Source: Euglena gracilis (taxonomy: Eukaryota > Euglenida > Euglenophyceae > Euglenales). Taken from it: 64,000 nucleotides of DNA. The position numbers and the translations under genes were made by a program. The notes under the pieces were generated by a model, which was not told the origin of the DNA, did no database searches, and saw only the letters and a list, made by a program, of their open reading frames with translations. Positions 21,391 through 31,779 of the stretch are shown in pieces. Numbering within the stretch: the stretch's first letter is position 1; each line of letters starts with the position of its first letter. The stretch is taken from NCBI GenBank assembly GCA_039621445.1, contig CP154956.1, positions 4,586,170 through 4,650,169 of the forward strand, in the 5' to 3' direction.

Positions 21391-22314
21391 TTATTTTTCA
21401 TGTAAATATCCTAAATCTCTTTTCCTTTTAACAGTATACATATATTTTTCCTTATCATATTTTAATGTATTACTATCAAAGTTATTTAAAATATCATCGA
21501 TAAACAATTGATTTGCAGTTAGTTCTTTACAATAGTTACATAATAATGACATATTATTTCTTGGAATAGATGCTTTATATAGTTCATTTATTTTTGATAA
21601 AAATGTAGTTAATCCATTGTTTTCAAAATATGGTATAACAATACATTTTCCATTTTCATATGAAACAATAGATGGCCAGTTGCTAGACGATGATGTATTA
21701 ATATTTTTTGGTTCTACAATACTATTATCAGTTGATTTTCTCTTACTTGATATTACTTTTGATTCTTCTATTGTGGGAAACTCTATTTGATAGTTTTTTT
21801 CAAAATCATTATCGTCAGCCCATATTATATTTTTCTTTTCTATAATTGGTTCTGGTTCTTTTTCTTCTGTATCTTTTATTATCCATGGCATAGAATCAGT
21901 TTCTGTAGCTTCTTCTTTTGATAATTCATATGTAGTTGATGTATCAACACTATATGTATGTGGTTTTTTAATAAATGTTCTTAACTCCGATATTCTATTT
22001 AATTCTTTATCTGAACATAATAAGTCATTAATTTCATTAAAATTATCTAAATTTTCTGTCTTCTTTCTTATATATGAATTTAAAGATACCTGATAATCTA
22101 CAAATGAATTTAACTTATTGATTAAATCTTCTATTATAATTTTTTTTAACTTATCATTAGTTATTTTACTGAAATTTATACTTGTTATTTTTGTACTATA
22201 ACTACATAAACAATTACTTATATTTGTTAAGTTATCTTCATTTATTTGTTCATTATTATATGGATTATGTGATAATTGATATTGATAATTATCATGAGGT
22301 AGAATATATTGCAT
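21391..22314 (-). CDS. Hypothetical protein, copy A of a duplicated gene
   Basis: 307 residues starting MQYILPHDNYQYQLSHNPYN. An N-terminal helical region (about 45-110) is followed by an acidic linker (ETDSMPWIIKDTEEKEPEP) and a C-terminal part with CNYCKELTANQLFIDDIL. No known domain recognised. It is followed 29 bases upstream by the gene at 22344 in the same orientation; the pair looks structurally related (tyrosine-rich start, then helices). The partner copy at 25993 is interrupted. Confidence 0.65.
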   Translation of the reverse strand: MQYILPHDNYQYQLSHNPYNNEQINEDNLTNISNCLCSYSTKITSINFSKITNDKLKKIIIEDLINKLNSFVDYQVSLNSYIRKKTENLDNFNEINDLLCSDKELNRISELRTFIKKPHTYSVDTSTTYELSKEEATETDSMPWIIKDTEEKEPEPIIEKKNIIWADDNDFEKNYQIEFPTIEESKVISSKRKSTDNSIVEPKNINTSSSSNWPSIVSYENGKCIVIPYFENNGLTTFLSKINELYKASIPRNNMSLLCNYCKELTANQLFIDDILNNFDSNTLKYDKEKYMYTVKRKRDLGYLHEK

Positions 22315-22343
22315 TTTTTATTTTTATTATAAATATTAAATAT

Positions 22344-23084
22344 TTAATATTTAATTTTAATTACTTCATATATTTGTTCATTGAAATCTAAATTTTTTAA
22401 TAATTCCATTAATTCATTTTGTTGAACCTTATGATATGATAACACCACTAATATATCCCTAAATGTATTGAATTCTTTTACATCTACTTTAAACTTACTT
22501 GATAATCTTCTTTTAAATGTTAATACTGAATCTTTATGAATATATGGTATATATAATTTTGTATTATTATCATGTGTTATTGATGAATACTTTAAATTTC
22601 CATCTAAATCATAATATGGATGAAAATTTGTAGAAACTTCCATATTTTTTATAGATAATGTATCATTTATTACTTTATATGCACTTTCTGAATTTACATC
22701 AGATGGTTCATTACGTTGGTTTAATGTATTATGTAAATGATCTTCATATTTTTCGGTTAAACCGTTAGAAGATGTTTTTACAGATTTTCTTTCTACAAGG
22801 TATGAAAATGCATTACTGCTACGTAAATCATTTAACTCATGTAGTTTTTCCTGTATATAATCATTAACTTCCATAAATATATCAGTATTTATACTATTTC
22901 TTATAGAAGAAGTATATTGTGTATAACTATCTAACATATCATTAAAATGTTTTATTAACTCTTTATCCAATATTTTTTTAATACTATCAAGGTTTTGATT
23001 GGTTAAATCATATGCATAATGATTATTTGGATAACAATAATTATTACCATAATGTGGAATTAAACTTGCGTATCTTGGATCCAT
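22344..23084 (-). CDS. Hypothetical protein, copy A of a duplicated gene
   Basis: 246 residues starting MDPRYASLIPHYGNNYCYP. It has a helical middle (about 28-90), a polar linker, and a C-terminal part with YIHKDSVLTFKRRLSSKF and VVLSYHKVQQNELMELLKN. The architecture parallels the 21391 gene, so the two may be old paralogues. Divergent from the methyltransferase at 23156 with a 71-base AT-rich gap. Confidence 0.65.
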   Translation of the reverse strand: MDPRYASLIPHYGNNYCYPNNHYAYDLTNQNLDSIKKILDKELIKHFNDMLDSYTQYTSSIRNSINTDIFMEVNDYIQEKLHELNDLRSSNAFSYLVERKSVKTSSNGLTEKYEDHLHNTLNQRNEPSDVNSESAYKVINDTLSIKNMEVSTNFHPYYDLDGNLKYSSITHDNNTKLYIPYIHKDSVLTFKRRLSSKFKVDVKEFNTFRDILVVLSYHKVQQNELMELLKNLDFNEQIYEVIKIKY

Positions 23085-23155
23085 TTTACTTGAACTATTT
23101 AAATATATATTATATATTTAATAAATAATTGAAAATATTAATATAATAGATAAAA

Positions 23156-24067
23156 ATGCCTACATTTCCATATTGGTCATTAAGTATATTAGATCCATAT
23201 GATATGTTTAACAATTTATTGAATCAAAAGTTAATAATAGAAAATGATGTAAGAAACTATCCAGAAGATTATATAAATTGTTATCATTTATCAAATCATT
23301 TTACAGAATATGAAAGAATTAAATGTTATTTCAATAATAATCCTTCTCCTTTTGAAGTATGGCAAACTATCGTAAAAAGAAAAGATAAGAAAGAAATAGA
23401 ACAATATAATAATAAATCTGATTATGAAAAAAGAGAATATATTTATTCGTTAACAAGAGAATGTAATACATTTAACGTAACATTTTGCTTATGGATATTG
23501 AATTCATTAAAAATAAATAATCGAAAAATATTAGATCCAAGTAGTGGATGGGGTGATAGATTAATAGCCGCGATAGCATGTAAAAGTAGTTTATATCATG
23601 GATTTGATCCAAATAAAAAACTACAAAAAGGTTATAGACTTATCAAAAAAACATTTGAACCCCATGTAGGTAAAAGTATCAAAAACTACATTATAAAACC
23701 TATACCGTTTGAAGATAGTGATGTAAAAGATGACTTTTATGATATAAGTATAACAAGTCCACCTTATTTTAATTTGGAAATATATGATAAAACCAATCCC
23801 AATCAAAGTTCTAATAAATATAATACATATGAAAATTGGTTATTATTTTATGGGTTATATATAACTAAGATGATAGATTCAACTAAATCAAAAGGTTATA
23901 TTATTATATATATAGAAAATATAAAATCAAATAATAACTTTTACAATCTTAAAGACGAAACGTTAAATATAATGAAAACATCTAAAAAGGTATCACTTAA
24001 GTTTAAACAATTGGGATTAAAAGTAGGTAAAAATATAAGGTATGCATATATATGGGAAAAACTGTAA
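23156..24067 (+). CDS. SPPY methyltransferase, copy A
   Basis: 303 residues. SAM motif ILDPSSGWGDRLIAAIA, then HGFDPNKKLQKGYRLI, then the catalytic ITSPPYFNLEIY. This is the same order as the gene at 10697, which is a clear paralogue (SGWGDRL, DPNK, SPPYF all shared). A class I methyltransferase on DNA is the best guess, probably adenine-N6 or cytosine-N4. It lacks the longer N-terminus of the 10697 protein. Nearly identical copy B lies at 26816. Confidence 0.8.
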   Translation: MPTFPYWSLSILDPYDMFNNLLNQKLIIENDVRNYPEDYINCYHLSNHFTEYERIKCYFNNNPSPFEVWQTIVKRKDKKEIEQYNNKSDYEKREYIYSLTRECNTFNVTFCLWILNSLKINNRKILDPSSGWGDRLIAAIACKSSLYHGFDPNKKLQKGYRLIKKTFEPHVGKSIKNYIIKPIPFEDSDVKDDFYDISITSPPYFNLEIYDKTNPNQSSNKYNTYENWLLFYGLYITKMIDSTKSKGYIIIYIENIKSNNNFYNLKDETLNIMKTSKKVSLKFKQLGLKVGKNIRYAYIWEKL

Positions 24068-24115
24068 CCTAAAAAATACAAATAAGTATCAATGGGGGTA
24101 GCCAATTATAAAAAT

Positions 24116-25993
24116 TCAATTATATTTTAGTATATTATTTATACATTTCAAATGTTTTAAAAACGATATATCAGTAATATTAGTAGATATACAGTTTAAA
24201 TATATCAAATTTGGATAACATGGTAAGTTTGATATATTATTATATGAACAATCTAAATCTGTTAATTTTAACATTAAAGGCAATTCATTAATCATATTAT
24301 TATTACAATCTAATTCTATTAAATTTATATATTTTGGTATTGTTTTTATTTTGTTATTATTACAATTTAAATATATTAATTTATCCAATAATGGTAGTTC
24401 TTCTAAATTATTATTACTACACATTAAATTTAATAAATTATCTAGTTTTGGTATATGTTTTATTTTTGTATATCTACAATCTAAATATGTTAAGTTATAT
24501 AATAATGGTATGGTATCTATATTAGTATATGCACAATCTAAATATGTTAGATTATTTAGATTTAATATGTTATATAATATATTATTATCACATTCTAATT
24601 TTTTTAATTTTGGTAAATTTTTTAGTTCTTCAATATTATTATGACTACAATCTAAGTTTACCAAATTTGGTAAGTTACTTATATTAATTATATTATTATC
24701 ACAACATATTAATTTTTTTAATTTTAACAATGATGATATGTTAGTTATTTTTGTTTTATAACATTCTATTTCTACTATATTAGGTATATTGGTTAATTCA
24801 TATATATTTGTATTATTACATTTTAAATACATTAAATGTATTAATGAAGGTATTTTATCTATATTTGTAAAACTACAATTTAAATATACCAGATTAGATA
24901 AATTTGGTATTTTAGTTATATTTAAATTGCCATAACAATTTAATGTTTTTAGTTTCGGAAAAAATTGTATTTCCATCATATTATTATGACATGTATATTT
25001 TGATAAGTTACTACAATCTAAGTATTCTAAATTATTTATTAACGGTATATTTGTAGCATTAGAATTAATACAAATTATTTTACGTAATTTATATATATCA
25101 ATATAATCTAATATGTTAATATTTTTTGTGTTAACAGATACTATATTGAATACGTTTAAATATTTCATTAATATTTGTCTATCATATAAATATTCAGTTA
25201 GTTCTTTACAATAGTTACATAATAATGACATATTATTTCTTGGAATAGATGCTTTATATAGTTCATTTATTTTTGATATAAATATAGTTAATCCATTGTT
25301 TTCAAAATATGGTATAACAATACATTTTCCATTTTCATATGAAACAATAGATGGCCAGTTGCTAGACGATGATGTATTAATATTTTTTGGTTCTACAATA
25401 CTACTATCAGTTGATTTTCTCTTACTTGATATTACTTTTGATTCTTCTATTGTGGGAAACTCTATTTGATAGTTTTTTTCAAAATCATTATCGTCAGCCC
25501 ATATTATATTTTTCTTTTCTATAATTGGTTCTGGTTCTTTTTCTTCTGTATCTTTTATTATCCATGGCATAGAATCAGTTTCTGTAGCTTCTTCTTTTGA
25601 TAATTCATATGTAGTTGATGTATCAACACTATATGTATGTGGTTTTTTAATAAATGTTCTTAACTCCGATATTCTATTTAATTCTTTATCTGAACATAAT
25701 AAGTCATTAATTTCATTAAAATTATCTAAATTTTCTGTCTTCTTTCTTATATATGAATTTAAAGATACCTGATAATCTACAAATTAATTTAACTTATTGA
25801 TTAAATCTTCTATTATAATTTTTTTTAACTTATCATTAGTTATTTTACTGAAATTTATACTTGTTATTTTTGTACTATAACTACATAAACAATTACTTAT
25901 ATTTGTTAAGTTATCTTCATTTATTTGTTCATTATTATATGGATTATGTGATAATTGATATTGATAATTATCATGAGGTAGAATATATTGCAT
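24116..25993 (-). pseudogene. Copy B of the 21391 gene, fused in frame to an LRR protein
   Basis: From ATG 25993 the sequence repeats the 21391 gene, but a Ser codon (TCA) has become TAA at codon 70. The frame reopens to about 25195 and then continues in frame into an LRR protein (EYLYDRQILMKYLNVFNIVS) with about 15 short leucine-rich repeats of the form LxNLxxLDCxxxNIxxIPxL, ending at 24116. From ATG 25570 this gives a 484-residue chimera. The LRR part lost its own F-box-like start, which is found at 30013-30246. LRR proteins of this type usually mediate protein binding. Confidence 0.75.
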
Positions 25994-26048
25994 TTTTTAT
26001 TTTTATATTATAAATATTAAATACTTCATATATTTGTTCATTGAAATC

Positions 26049-26744
26049 TCAATTTTTTAATAATTCCATTAATTCATTTTGTTGAACCTTATGATATGAT
26101 AACACCACTAATATATCCCTAAATGTATTCAATTCTTTTACATCTACTTTAAACTTACTTGATAATCTTCTTTTAAATGTTAATACTGAATCTTTATAAA
26201 TATATGGTATATATAATTTTGTATTATTATCATGTGTTATTGATGAATACTTTAAATTTCCATCTAAATCATAATATGGATGAAAATTTGTAGAAACTTC
26301 CATATTTTTTATAGATAATGTATCATTTATTACTTTATATGCACTTTCTGAATTTACATCAGATGGTTCATTACGTTGGTTTAATGTATTATGTAAATGA
26401 TCTTCATATTTTTCGGTTAAACCGTTAGAAGATGTTTTTACAGATTTTCTTTCTACAAGGTATGAAAATGCATTACTGCTACGTAAATCATTTAACTCAT
26501 GTAGTTTTTCCTGTATATAATCATTAACTTCCATAAATATATCAGTATTTATACTATTTCTTATAGAAGAAGTATATTGTGTATAACTATCTAACATATC
26601 ATTAAAATGTTTTATTAACTCTTTATCCAATATTTTTTTAATACTATCAAGGTTTTGATTGGTTAAATCATATGCATAATGATTATTTGGATAACAATAA
26701 TTATTACCATAATGTGGAATTAAACTTGCGTATCTTGGATCCAT
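26049..26744 (-). CDS. Hypothetical protein, copy B, 15 residues shorter
   Basis: 231 residues, nearly identical to the 22344 protein. A TTA codon is TGA here (near 26050), removing the last 15 residues (LDFNEQIYEV...). The shortened end is the main difference, with H-to-Y and F-to-L changes further upstream. Divergent from the methyltransferase copy at 26816. Confidence 0.65.
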   Translation of the reverse strand: MDPRYASLIPHYGNNYCYPNNHYAYDLTNQNLDSIKKILDKELIKHFNDMLDSYTQYTSSIRNSINTDIFMEVNDYIQEKLHELNDLRSSNAFSYLVERKSVKTSSNGLTEKYEDHLHNTLNQRNEPSDVNSESAYKVINDTLSIKNMEVSTNFHPYYDLDGNLKYSSITHDNNTKLYIPYIYKDSVLTFKRRLSSKFKVDVKELNTFRDILVVLSYHKVQQNELMELLKN

Positions 26745-26815
26745 TTTACTTGAACTATTTAAATATATATTATATATTTAATAAATAATTGAAAATATTA
26801 ATATAATAGATAAAA

Positions 26816-27733
26816 ATGCCTACATTTCCATATTGGTCATTAAGTATATTAGATCCATATGATATGTTTAACAATTTATTGAATCAAAAGTTAATAATAG
26901 AAAATGATGTATTAATAAGAAACTATCCAGAAGATTATATAAATTGTGATCATTTATCAAATCATTTTACAGAATATGAAAGAATTAAATGTTATTTCAA
27001 TAATAATCCTTCTCCTTTTGAAGTATGGCAAGCTATCGTAAAAAGAAAAGATAAGAAAGAAATAGAACAATATAATAATAAATCTGATTATGAAAAAAGA
27101 GAATATATTTATTCGTTAACAAGAGAATGTAATACATTTAACGTAACATTTTGCTTATGGATATTAAATTCATTAAAAATAAATAATCCAAAAATATTAG
27201 ATCCAAGTAGTGGATGGGGTGATAGATTAATAGCCGCGATAGCATGTAAAAGTAGTTTATATCATGGATTTGATCCAAATAAAAAACTACAAAAAGGTTA
27301 TAGACTTATCAAAAAAACATTTGAACCCCATGTAGGTAAAAATATCAAAAACTACATTATAAAACCTATACCGTTTGAAGATAGTGATGTAAAAGATGAC
27401 TTTTATGATATAAGTATAACAAGTCCACCTTATTTTAATTTGGAAATATATGATAAAACCAATCCCAATCAAAGTTCTAATAAATATAATACATATGAAA
27501 ATTGGTTATTATTTTATGGGTTATATATAACTAAGATGATAGATTCAACTAAATCAAAAGGTTATATTATTATATATATAGAAAATATAAAATCAAATAA
27601 TAACTTTTACAATCTTAAAGACGAAACGTTAAATATAATGAAAACATCTAAAAAGGTATCACTTAAGTTTAAACAATTGGGATTAAAAGTAGGTAAAAAT
27701 ATAAGGTATGCATATATGTGGGAAAAACTGTAA
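26816..27733 (+). CDS. SPPY methyltransferase, copy B
   Basis: 305 residues, almost identical to the 23156 gene, with two extra residues (LI after ENDV) and a few substitutions such as Y-to-D and R-to-P. SGWGDRL and SPPYFNLEIY are intact. Unlike the genes beside it, the duplicate shows no break, which is compatible with selection on both copies or with a very recent origin. Confidence 0.8.
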   Translation: MPTFPYWSLSILDPYDMFNNLLNQKLIIENDVLIRNYPEDYINCDHLSNHFTEYERIKCYFNNNPSPFEVWQAIVKRKDKKEIEQYNNKSDYEKREYIYSLTRECNTFNVTFCLWILNSLKINNPKILDPSSGWGDRLIAAIACKSSLYHGFDPNKKLQKGYRLIKKTFEPHVGKNIKNYIIKPIPFEDSDVKDDFYDISITSPPYFNLEIYDKTNPNQSSNKYNTYENWLLFYGLYITKMIDSTKSKGYIIIYIENIKSNNNFYNLKDETLNIMKTSKKVSLKFKQLGLKVGKNIRYAYMWEKL

Positions 27734-27781
27734 CCTAAAAAATACAAATAAGTATCAATGGGGGTAGCCAATTATAAAAAT

Positions 27782-28786
27782 TCAATTATATTTTAGTATA
27801 TTATTTATACATTTCAAATGTTTTAAAAACGATATATCAGTAATATTAGTAGATATACAGTTTAAATATATCAAATTTGGATAACATGGTAAGTTTGATA
27901 TATTATTATATGAACAATCTAAATCTGTTAATTTTAACATTAAAGGCAATTCATTAATCATATTATTATTACAATCTAATTCTATTAAATTTATATATTT
28001 TGGTATTGTTTTTATTTTGTTATTATTACAATTTAAATATATTAATTTAGAAATATAATGATTTCCTTTTATATCTAAAATAACATCTTCATAATCTTGT
28101 AGTTCATCATTTTTTTCATATTTTCCGCTTTCTTTCATTGTTAAAATTTTATCTTTATAGTCTAAATATGTCAATAAAATATTTAGACTATAATAATACT
28201 TGTCTTGACCAGATGATAATTTATTAAATGGATTTAAATATGTATCTAATCTATCTTTAAACATTTTTTTTGTTAATAAATCAATAAAATCCATATTATC
28301 TGAATTAATTGCAAAAACCATGGATTTTGCCAAATTATTGTTATCAATGTTATGTTTTCTAATAATTACACTAGGATTAATTGTTTGCTGATGTCTACTA
28401 GCAACGTTTCCTGGAAAATGTAAATATTCTTCATTATGTGCAGATATAGATTGTACATCAGTTTTTGTATCAGTTTTATCTTCAGGTTCATTTTCCATAT
28501 ATCTATTGACAAAATCCATTTGACTATCATTAATTTTTATTTCACCAAAAATAGATTCATTACTTAGAGTACTTGTAGTTGTTAATGCTGGTCTTGAATT
28601 CATAAAATGTTCTTTACCTGTTGCTGCATTTAAAGCGGCTAAAGCAATTGCGTTACTAGCGGGATTCCCTCCTACTTTACAACTTGGTTTTTTTATATGA
28701 GGTTTATCTGTATAATTAGATGATGATAAATCTACATATATAATTATAAATATTACTAATATGATTATAGCGATAATTGGAATCAT
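27782..28786 (-). pseudogene. Membrane-anchored protein fused in frame to an LRR tail
   Basis: The start is MIPIIAIIILVIFIIIYVDL, a single membrane anchor. About 225 residues follow with KEHFMNS, acidic repeats (ENEPEDKTDTKTD) and a helical part (DFIDLLTKKMFKDRL). At base 28049/28050 the frame passes into the LRR C-terminus of the duplicated unit (KLIYLNCNNNKIKTIP...). The N-terminal protein resembles single-anchor virion membrane proteins of giant viruses, but no family was identified. Its native C-terminus is gone. Confidence 0.65.
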
Positions 28787-28820
28787 TTTTTTGTATATAT
28801 TTATATAAAAAAATTATATA

Positions 28821-29448
28821 TTAATTATTTTTTTTAGATTCTTCTATTTTTATTAAATCTTTTAAATAATCTAAAAATGAATATTTAGTATGTATAAATT
28901 TATCTTCTTCAATAATATTATATTCAATATATTTATTAAATGTTTTAGATATATATAATGGAGATGGTATAACTAATATATTAAAATTCCAATATTTAGC
29001 AAAATTTACTGTATCATTTTCATTAATAGGACCTGCACTGTTATTAAATGCATTCCATGCCATAATAAAATCATAACAATAATAGTAAAATTTTAATAGA
29101 TTTTTCCTTTTTTTTTATCTTAATTTTATCAATGAAATACACAATAGCTCCATTTTCACTTATTACCACATGACCAACATATTTATTTTCATAACAATGT
29201 ATTAACGATAGAAAAATATCTTCGTCAGAAGGCCATGAATGACTATTTATAGATCTTGGATGTGTATGAAATAAAAAATAACCAGGTATACTTGTATATT
29301 TTTCTATCAAATCATTAGATATACCAGAACTATATGATTTATTGATATATAAATGATCATTTGATGACTCATGTTTATATACAAACAATGTTTTCCCATC
29401 ATTTTCACATCTTAACACACCTATACATTCATTACTTTCTTTTTTCAT
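28821..29448 (-). pseudogene. JAB/MPN-like metalloprotease, frameshifted
   Basis: The first piece (29448-29071) has a JAMM-type metal site: an early Glu (NECIGVL), then GYFLFHTHPRS and, after an insertion, WPSDEDI, followed by GHVVISENGAIVYFI. JAB proteases remove ubiquitin or related tags, or process peptides. The frame breaks in an A-run near 29105. The second piece (29063-28821, MAWNAFNNSAGPINEND ... SFLDYLKDLIKIEESK) continues the same protein if the run differs by one base. The full length would be about 205 residues. The ATG overlaps the end of the upstream gene by 17 bases. Confidence 0.6.
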
Positions 29449-29797
29449 AAGAGGTAATGTCCTTATGCCAGTTAAATAAAAAATTACTTTTACTATATAA
29501 TATATCTGATATATATATGCTATAATATTTTTGATTACATATCAATGTATTCCAATTTTTATATTTATACCATTTATGGGTTTTATTTAATTTAGTTGTG
29601 TTATTTTCATTTTTATTTACATATGATCTTATGTAATAAGGACCTTTTTTATTTTTGATATATTCCAATATATATTTATCTAATACTGATGATTTTTTTA
29701 TTATTTTTTTTCCACCTCCAGATATATTATTATTGGGTAAAATTATATTGTATATAAATATTATTAACAAAGTTATCATAATTATTATTTCAAACAT
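29432..29797 (-). CDS. Single-anchor hypothetical protein upstream of the JAB gene
   Basis: 121 residues with an N-terminal membrane segment (MFEIIIMITLLIIFIYNIIL) and a short GGGKK linker. A basic Tyr/Lys/Asn-rich domain follows (GPYYIRSYVNKNEN ... HKWYKYKNWNTLICNQKYYS). It overlaps the JAB gene by 17 bases in a different frame, so the two could also be one membrane-anchored JAB protein split by a frameshift. Confidence 0.55.
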   Translation of the reverse strand: MFEIIIMITLLIIFIYNIILPNNNISGGGKKIIKKSSVLDKYILEYIKNKKGPYYIRSYVNKNENNTTKLNKTHKWYKYKNWNTLICNQKYYSIYISDILYSKSNFLFNWHKDITSYEKRK

Positions 29798-29835
29798 TTT
29801 AATGTTTTATATAATTGCATTTATAATATTTTTCA

Positions 29836-29997
29836 TTAATCATTATTAATATGTTTAGTATTAAAATGATTAAATATCTTTACCTTTGAATCTTCATTTT
29901 GTGCATTTTTCACTATATCTGGATGTAACTTTTTATTACTATAACTGTTATATACATGTATAATTTTATTTATAATAATAATAATAATCATAACCAT
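29836..29997 (-). CDS. Very small membrane protein
   Basis: 53 residues: an N-terminal hydrophobic stretch (MVMIIIIIINKIIHVYN), then a polar tail with KKLHPDIVKNAQNEDSKV. The composition and single anchor fit small viral membrane proteins, and the non-hydrophobic tail is a real-looking sequence rather than AT noise. It abuts the LRR fragment at 30013. Confidence 0.45.
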   Translation of the reverse strand: MVMIIIIIINKIIHVYNSYSNKKLHPDIVKNAQNEDSKVKIFNHFNTKHINND

Positions 29998-30012
29998 TAA
30001 AATATATTATTA

Positions 30013-30246
30013 TCACATATAATCTAATATGTTAATATTTTTTGTGTTAACAGATACTATATTGAATACGTTTAAATATTTCATTAATATTTGTCTATCA
30101 TATAAATATTCATTATATTCTATGTTATATTTTATCTTATAATATCTGTCAAAAATTATTTTAAAATTTAATATAGATTTTATATCATTGTATATAAAAT
30201 CAACTATATATAAAACACAATCATCAAATAATTTTATAAAATACAT
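30013..30246 (-). pseudogene. F-box-like N-terminus of an LRR gene, detached
   Basis: 77 codons from ATG 30246: MYFIKLFDDCVLYIVDFIYN, F-box like, then EYLYDRQILMKYLNVFNIVS, which is identical to the start of the LRR part at 25195. The homology stops at about 30016 and the frame ends. This is the missing head of the LRR gene whose body lies at 24116-25195. Confidence 0.65.
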
Positions 30247-30311
30247 TTCATATAAATAATATAATTTATTATTTCAATTATTTTTACAAATATATATATA
30301 ATAATAATAAG

Positions 30312-30430
30312 AGTATAAATGCTATATCAGTTATTTCAACTGCTTTATCGTTTGCATTAGCAACTAGTTGGAATAAAGCAGCTTATGAAAACAACCAACT
30401 GCCGGATTGCCACTTAAGTTTAATAAATGC
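30312..30430 (+). pseudogene. Fragment of a small membrane protein gene (DUF5654-like)
   Basis: About 40 codons open on the plus strand without a start or stop of their own: SINAISVISTALSFALATSW, then NKAAYENNQ. A helix ending in WNKA recalls DUF5654 proteins of giant viruses and archaea. Both ends are cut by junctions. Assignment tentative. Confidence 0.35.
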
Positions 30431-30622
30431 TCCAATAATGGTAGTTCTTCTAAATTATTATTACTACACATTAAATTTAATAAATTATCTAGTTTTGGTA
30501 TATGTTTTATTTTTGTATATCTACAATCTAAATATGTTAAGTTATATAATAATGGTATGGTATCTATATTAGTATATGCACAATCTAAATATGTTAGATT
30601 ATTTAGATTTAATATGTTATAT
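30431..30622 (-). pseudogene. Middle LRR fragment, displaced from 28049
   Basis: About 190 bases match 24384-24572 nearly exactly. They resume the LRR gene precisely where copy B is cut at 28049, so 28050-30430 behaves as a 2.4-kb insertion within the LRR gene of the second duplicate. Confidence 0.75.
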
Positions 30623-31010
30623 GTAAAGTTAAATATTCTTTATTGTATACTGATCTTAAATTATTTAGATATTCCATCAATATAACAATTTCTATTTTTA
30701 ATGATCCAAGAAGATCTATGTATCTGTAATATTCATCACTATTAAATTGTATTTGTTCAGGTGTTAAAACATATATTTTTTTCATTATTTTTACACGATA
30801 GTTCAAAATTAATATTTCCACTCAACGATTGATTAATTTCATTAGGATTATCTTTATTTTTTAAAATATAGTCCAATTTATATTTTTTAATTAAACCAAA
30901 CAACAAACTTAATGTATATTGTTGTTGTATTTCTCTATGTTTTAACATACTATTAAATATACTAGGTATTTTATTCACTAATATATCAGGTATTAAACTT
31001 GTATTAAAAT
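30623..31010 (-). pseudogene. Internal fragment of an unrecognised gene, frameshifted
   Basis: Open minus-strand pieces are joined by a shift near 30785. The first reads IPSIFNSMLKHREIQQQYTL and LLFGLIKKYKLDYILKNKDN, the second KKIYVLTPEQIQFNSDEYYR and YIDLLGSLKIEIVILMEYL. The 5' end runs into the repeat block at 31011 and the 3' end into the LRR fragment at 30622, so neither native end survives. Function unknown. Confidence 0.5.
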
Positions 31011-31640
31011 ATCGTTATTACCAATGGCGCGCATATAATTAATATATTTTTATTTATCTTATAAGAAATAACTTATATTATTATCTATTATGTTATATGA
31101 TAAAAGTATGTAAAAAAACATAATAATAACATACTATATTTCTAGAAAGATAAATCATATCGTTATTACCAATGGCGCGCATATAATTAATATATTTTTA
31201 TTTATCATATGTAAATAACTTATATTATTATCTATTATGTTATATGATAAAAGTATGTAAAAAAACATAATAATAATATATAATATTTCTAGAAAGTAAA
31301 TTATATCATATTACCAATGGCGCGCATGTTATATAATCCACAGTATACATATCATATAACCCATAGTGCGCATATCATATAACCCATAGTGCGCATGGTA
31401 TATAACTCATAGTATGCATATCATATAACCCATAGTGCGCATGTGATTAATATATTTTTATTTATTTTATAAGAAATATCATGTATTATTATCTATTATG
31501 TTATAAGAAATAAGGTATGTAAAAAACATAATAATAATATACTATATTTCTAGAAAGTAAATCATATCATATAACCCATAGTATACATATCATATAACCC
31601 ATAGTGCGCATATCATATAACCCATACTGCGCATGGTATA
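31011..31640. repeat. Diverged copies of the 146-bp GGCGCGC family
   Basis: Three longer units share ACCAATGGCGCGCAT, GTATGTAAAAAAACATAATAA and TTTCTAGAAAG with the array at 7929, but have a different middle (CTTATATTATTATCTATTATG). Between them lie short CATATAACCCATAGTGCGCAT repeats, a degenerate form of the GCGCGC core. No gene is seen in 31011-32116. Confidence 0.85.
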
Positions 31641-31779
31641 TTACTAATGCATGCATGTTATATTATTTATATTGCGTATATGAAATATGGAATTCATTGT
31701 TATATATTTATAATGTACATTTTGAATTATGATAATTATATGTATAATAAATATATTATATCAAAATATATTTATTATA

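Larger units (their letters stand above)
21516..28049. repeat. 3.7-kb tandem duplication (21516-25194 and 25195-28049)
   Basis: The methyltransferase, the two hypothetical genes and the LRR 3' end recur at an offset of 3660-3679 bases with very few differences. The junction is at 25194/25195, where the LRR gene is joined in frame to the inside of the 21391-type gene at CAGTTAGTTC. Copy B ends at 28049, where the LRR gene is interrupted. Differences include a 9-base indel in the methyltransferase and two nonsense changes in copy B. Confidence 0.9.
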
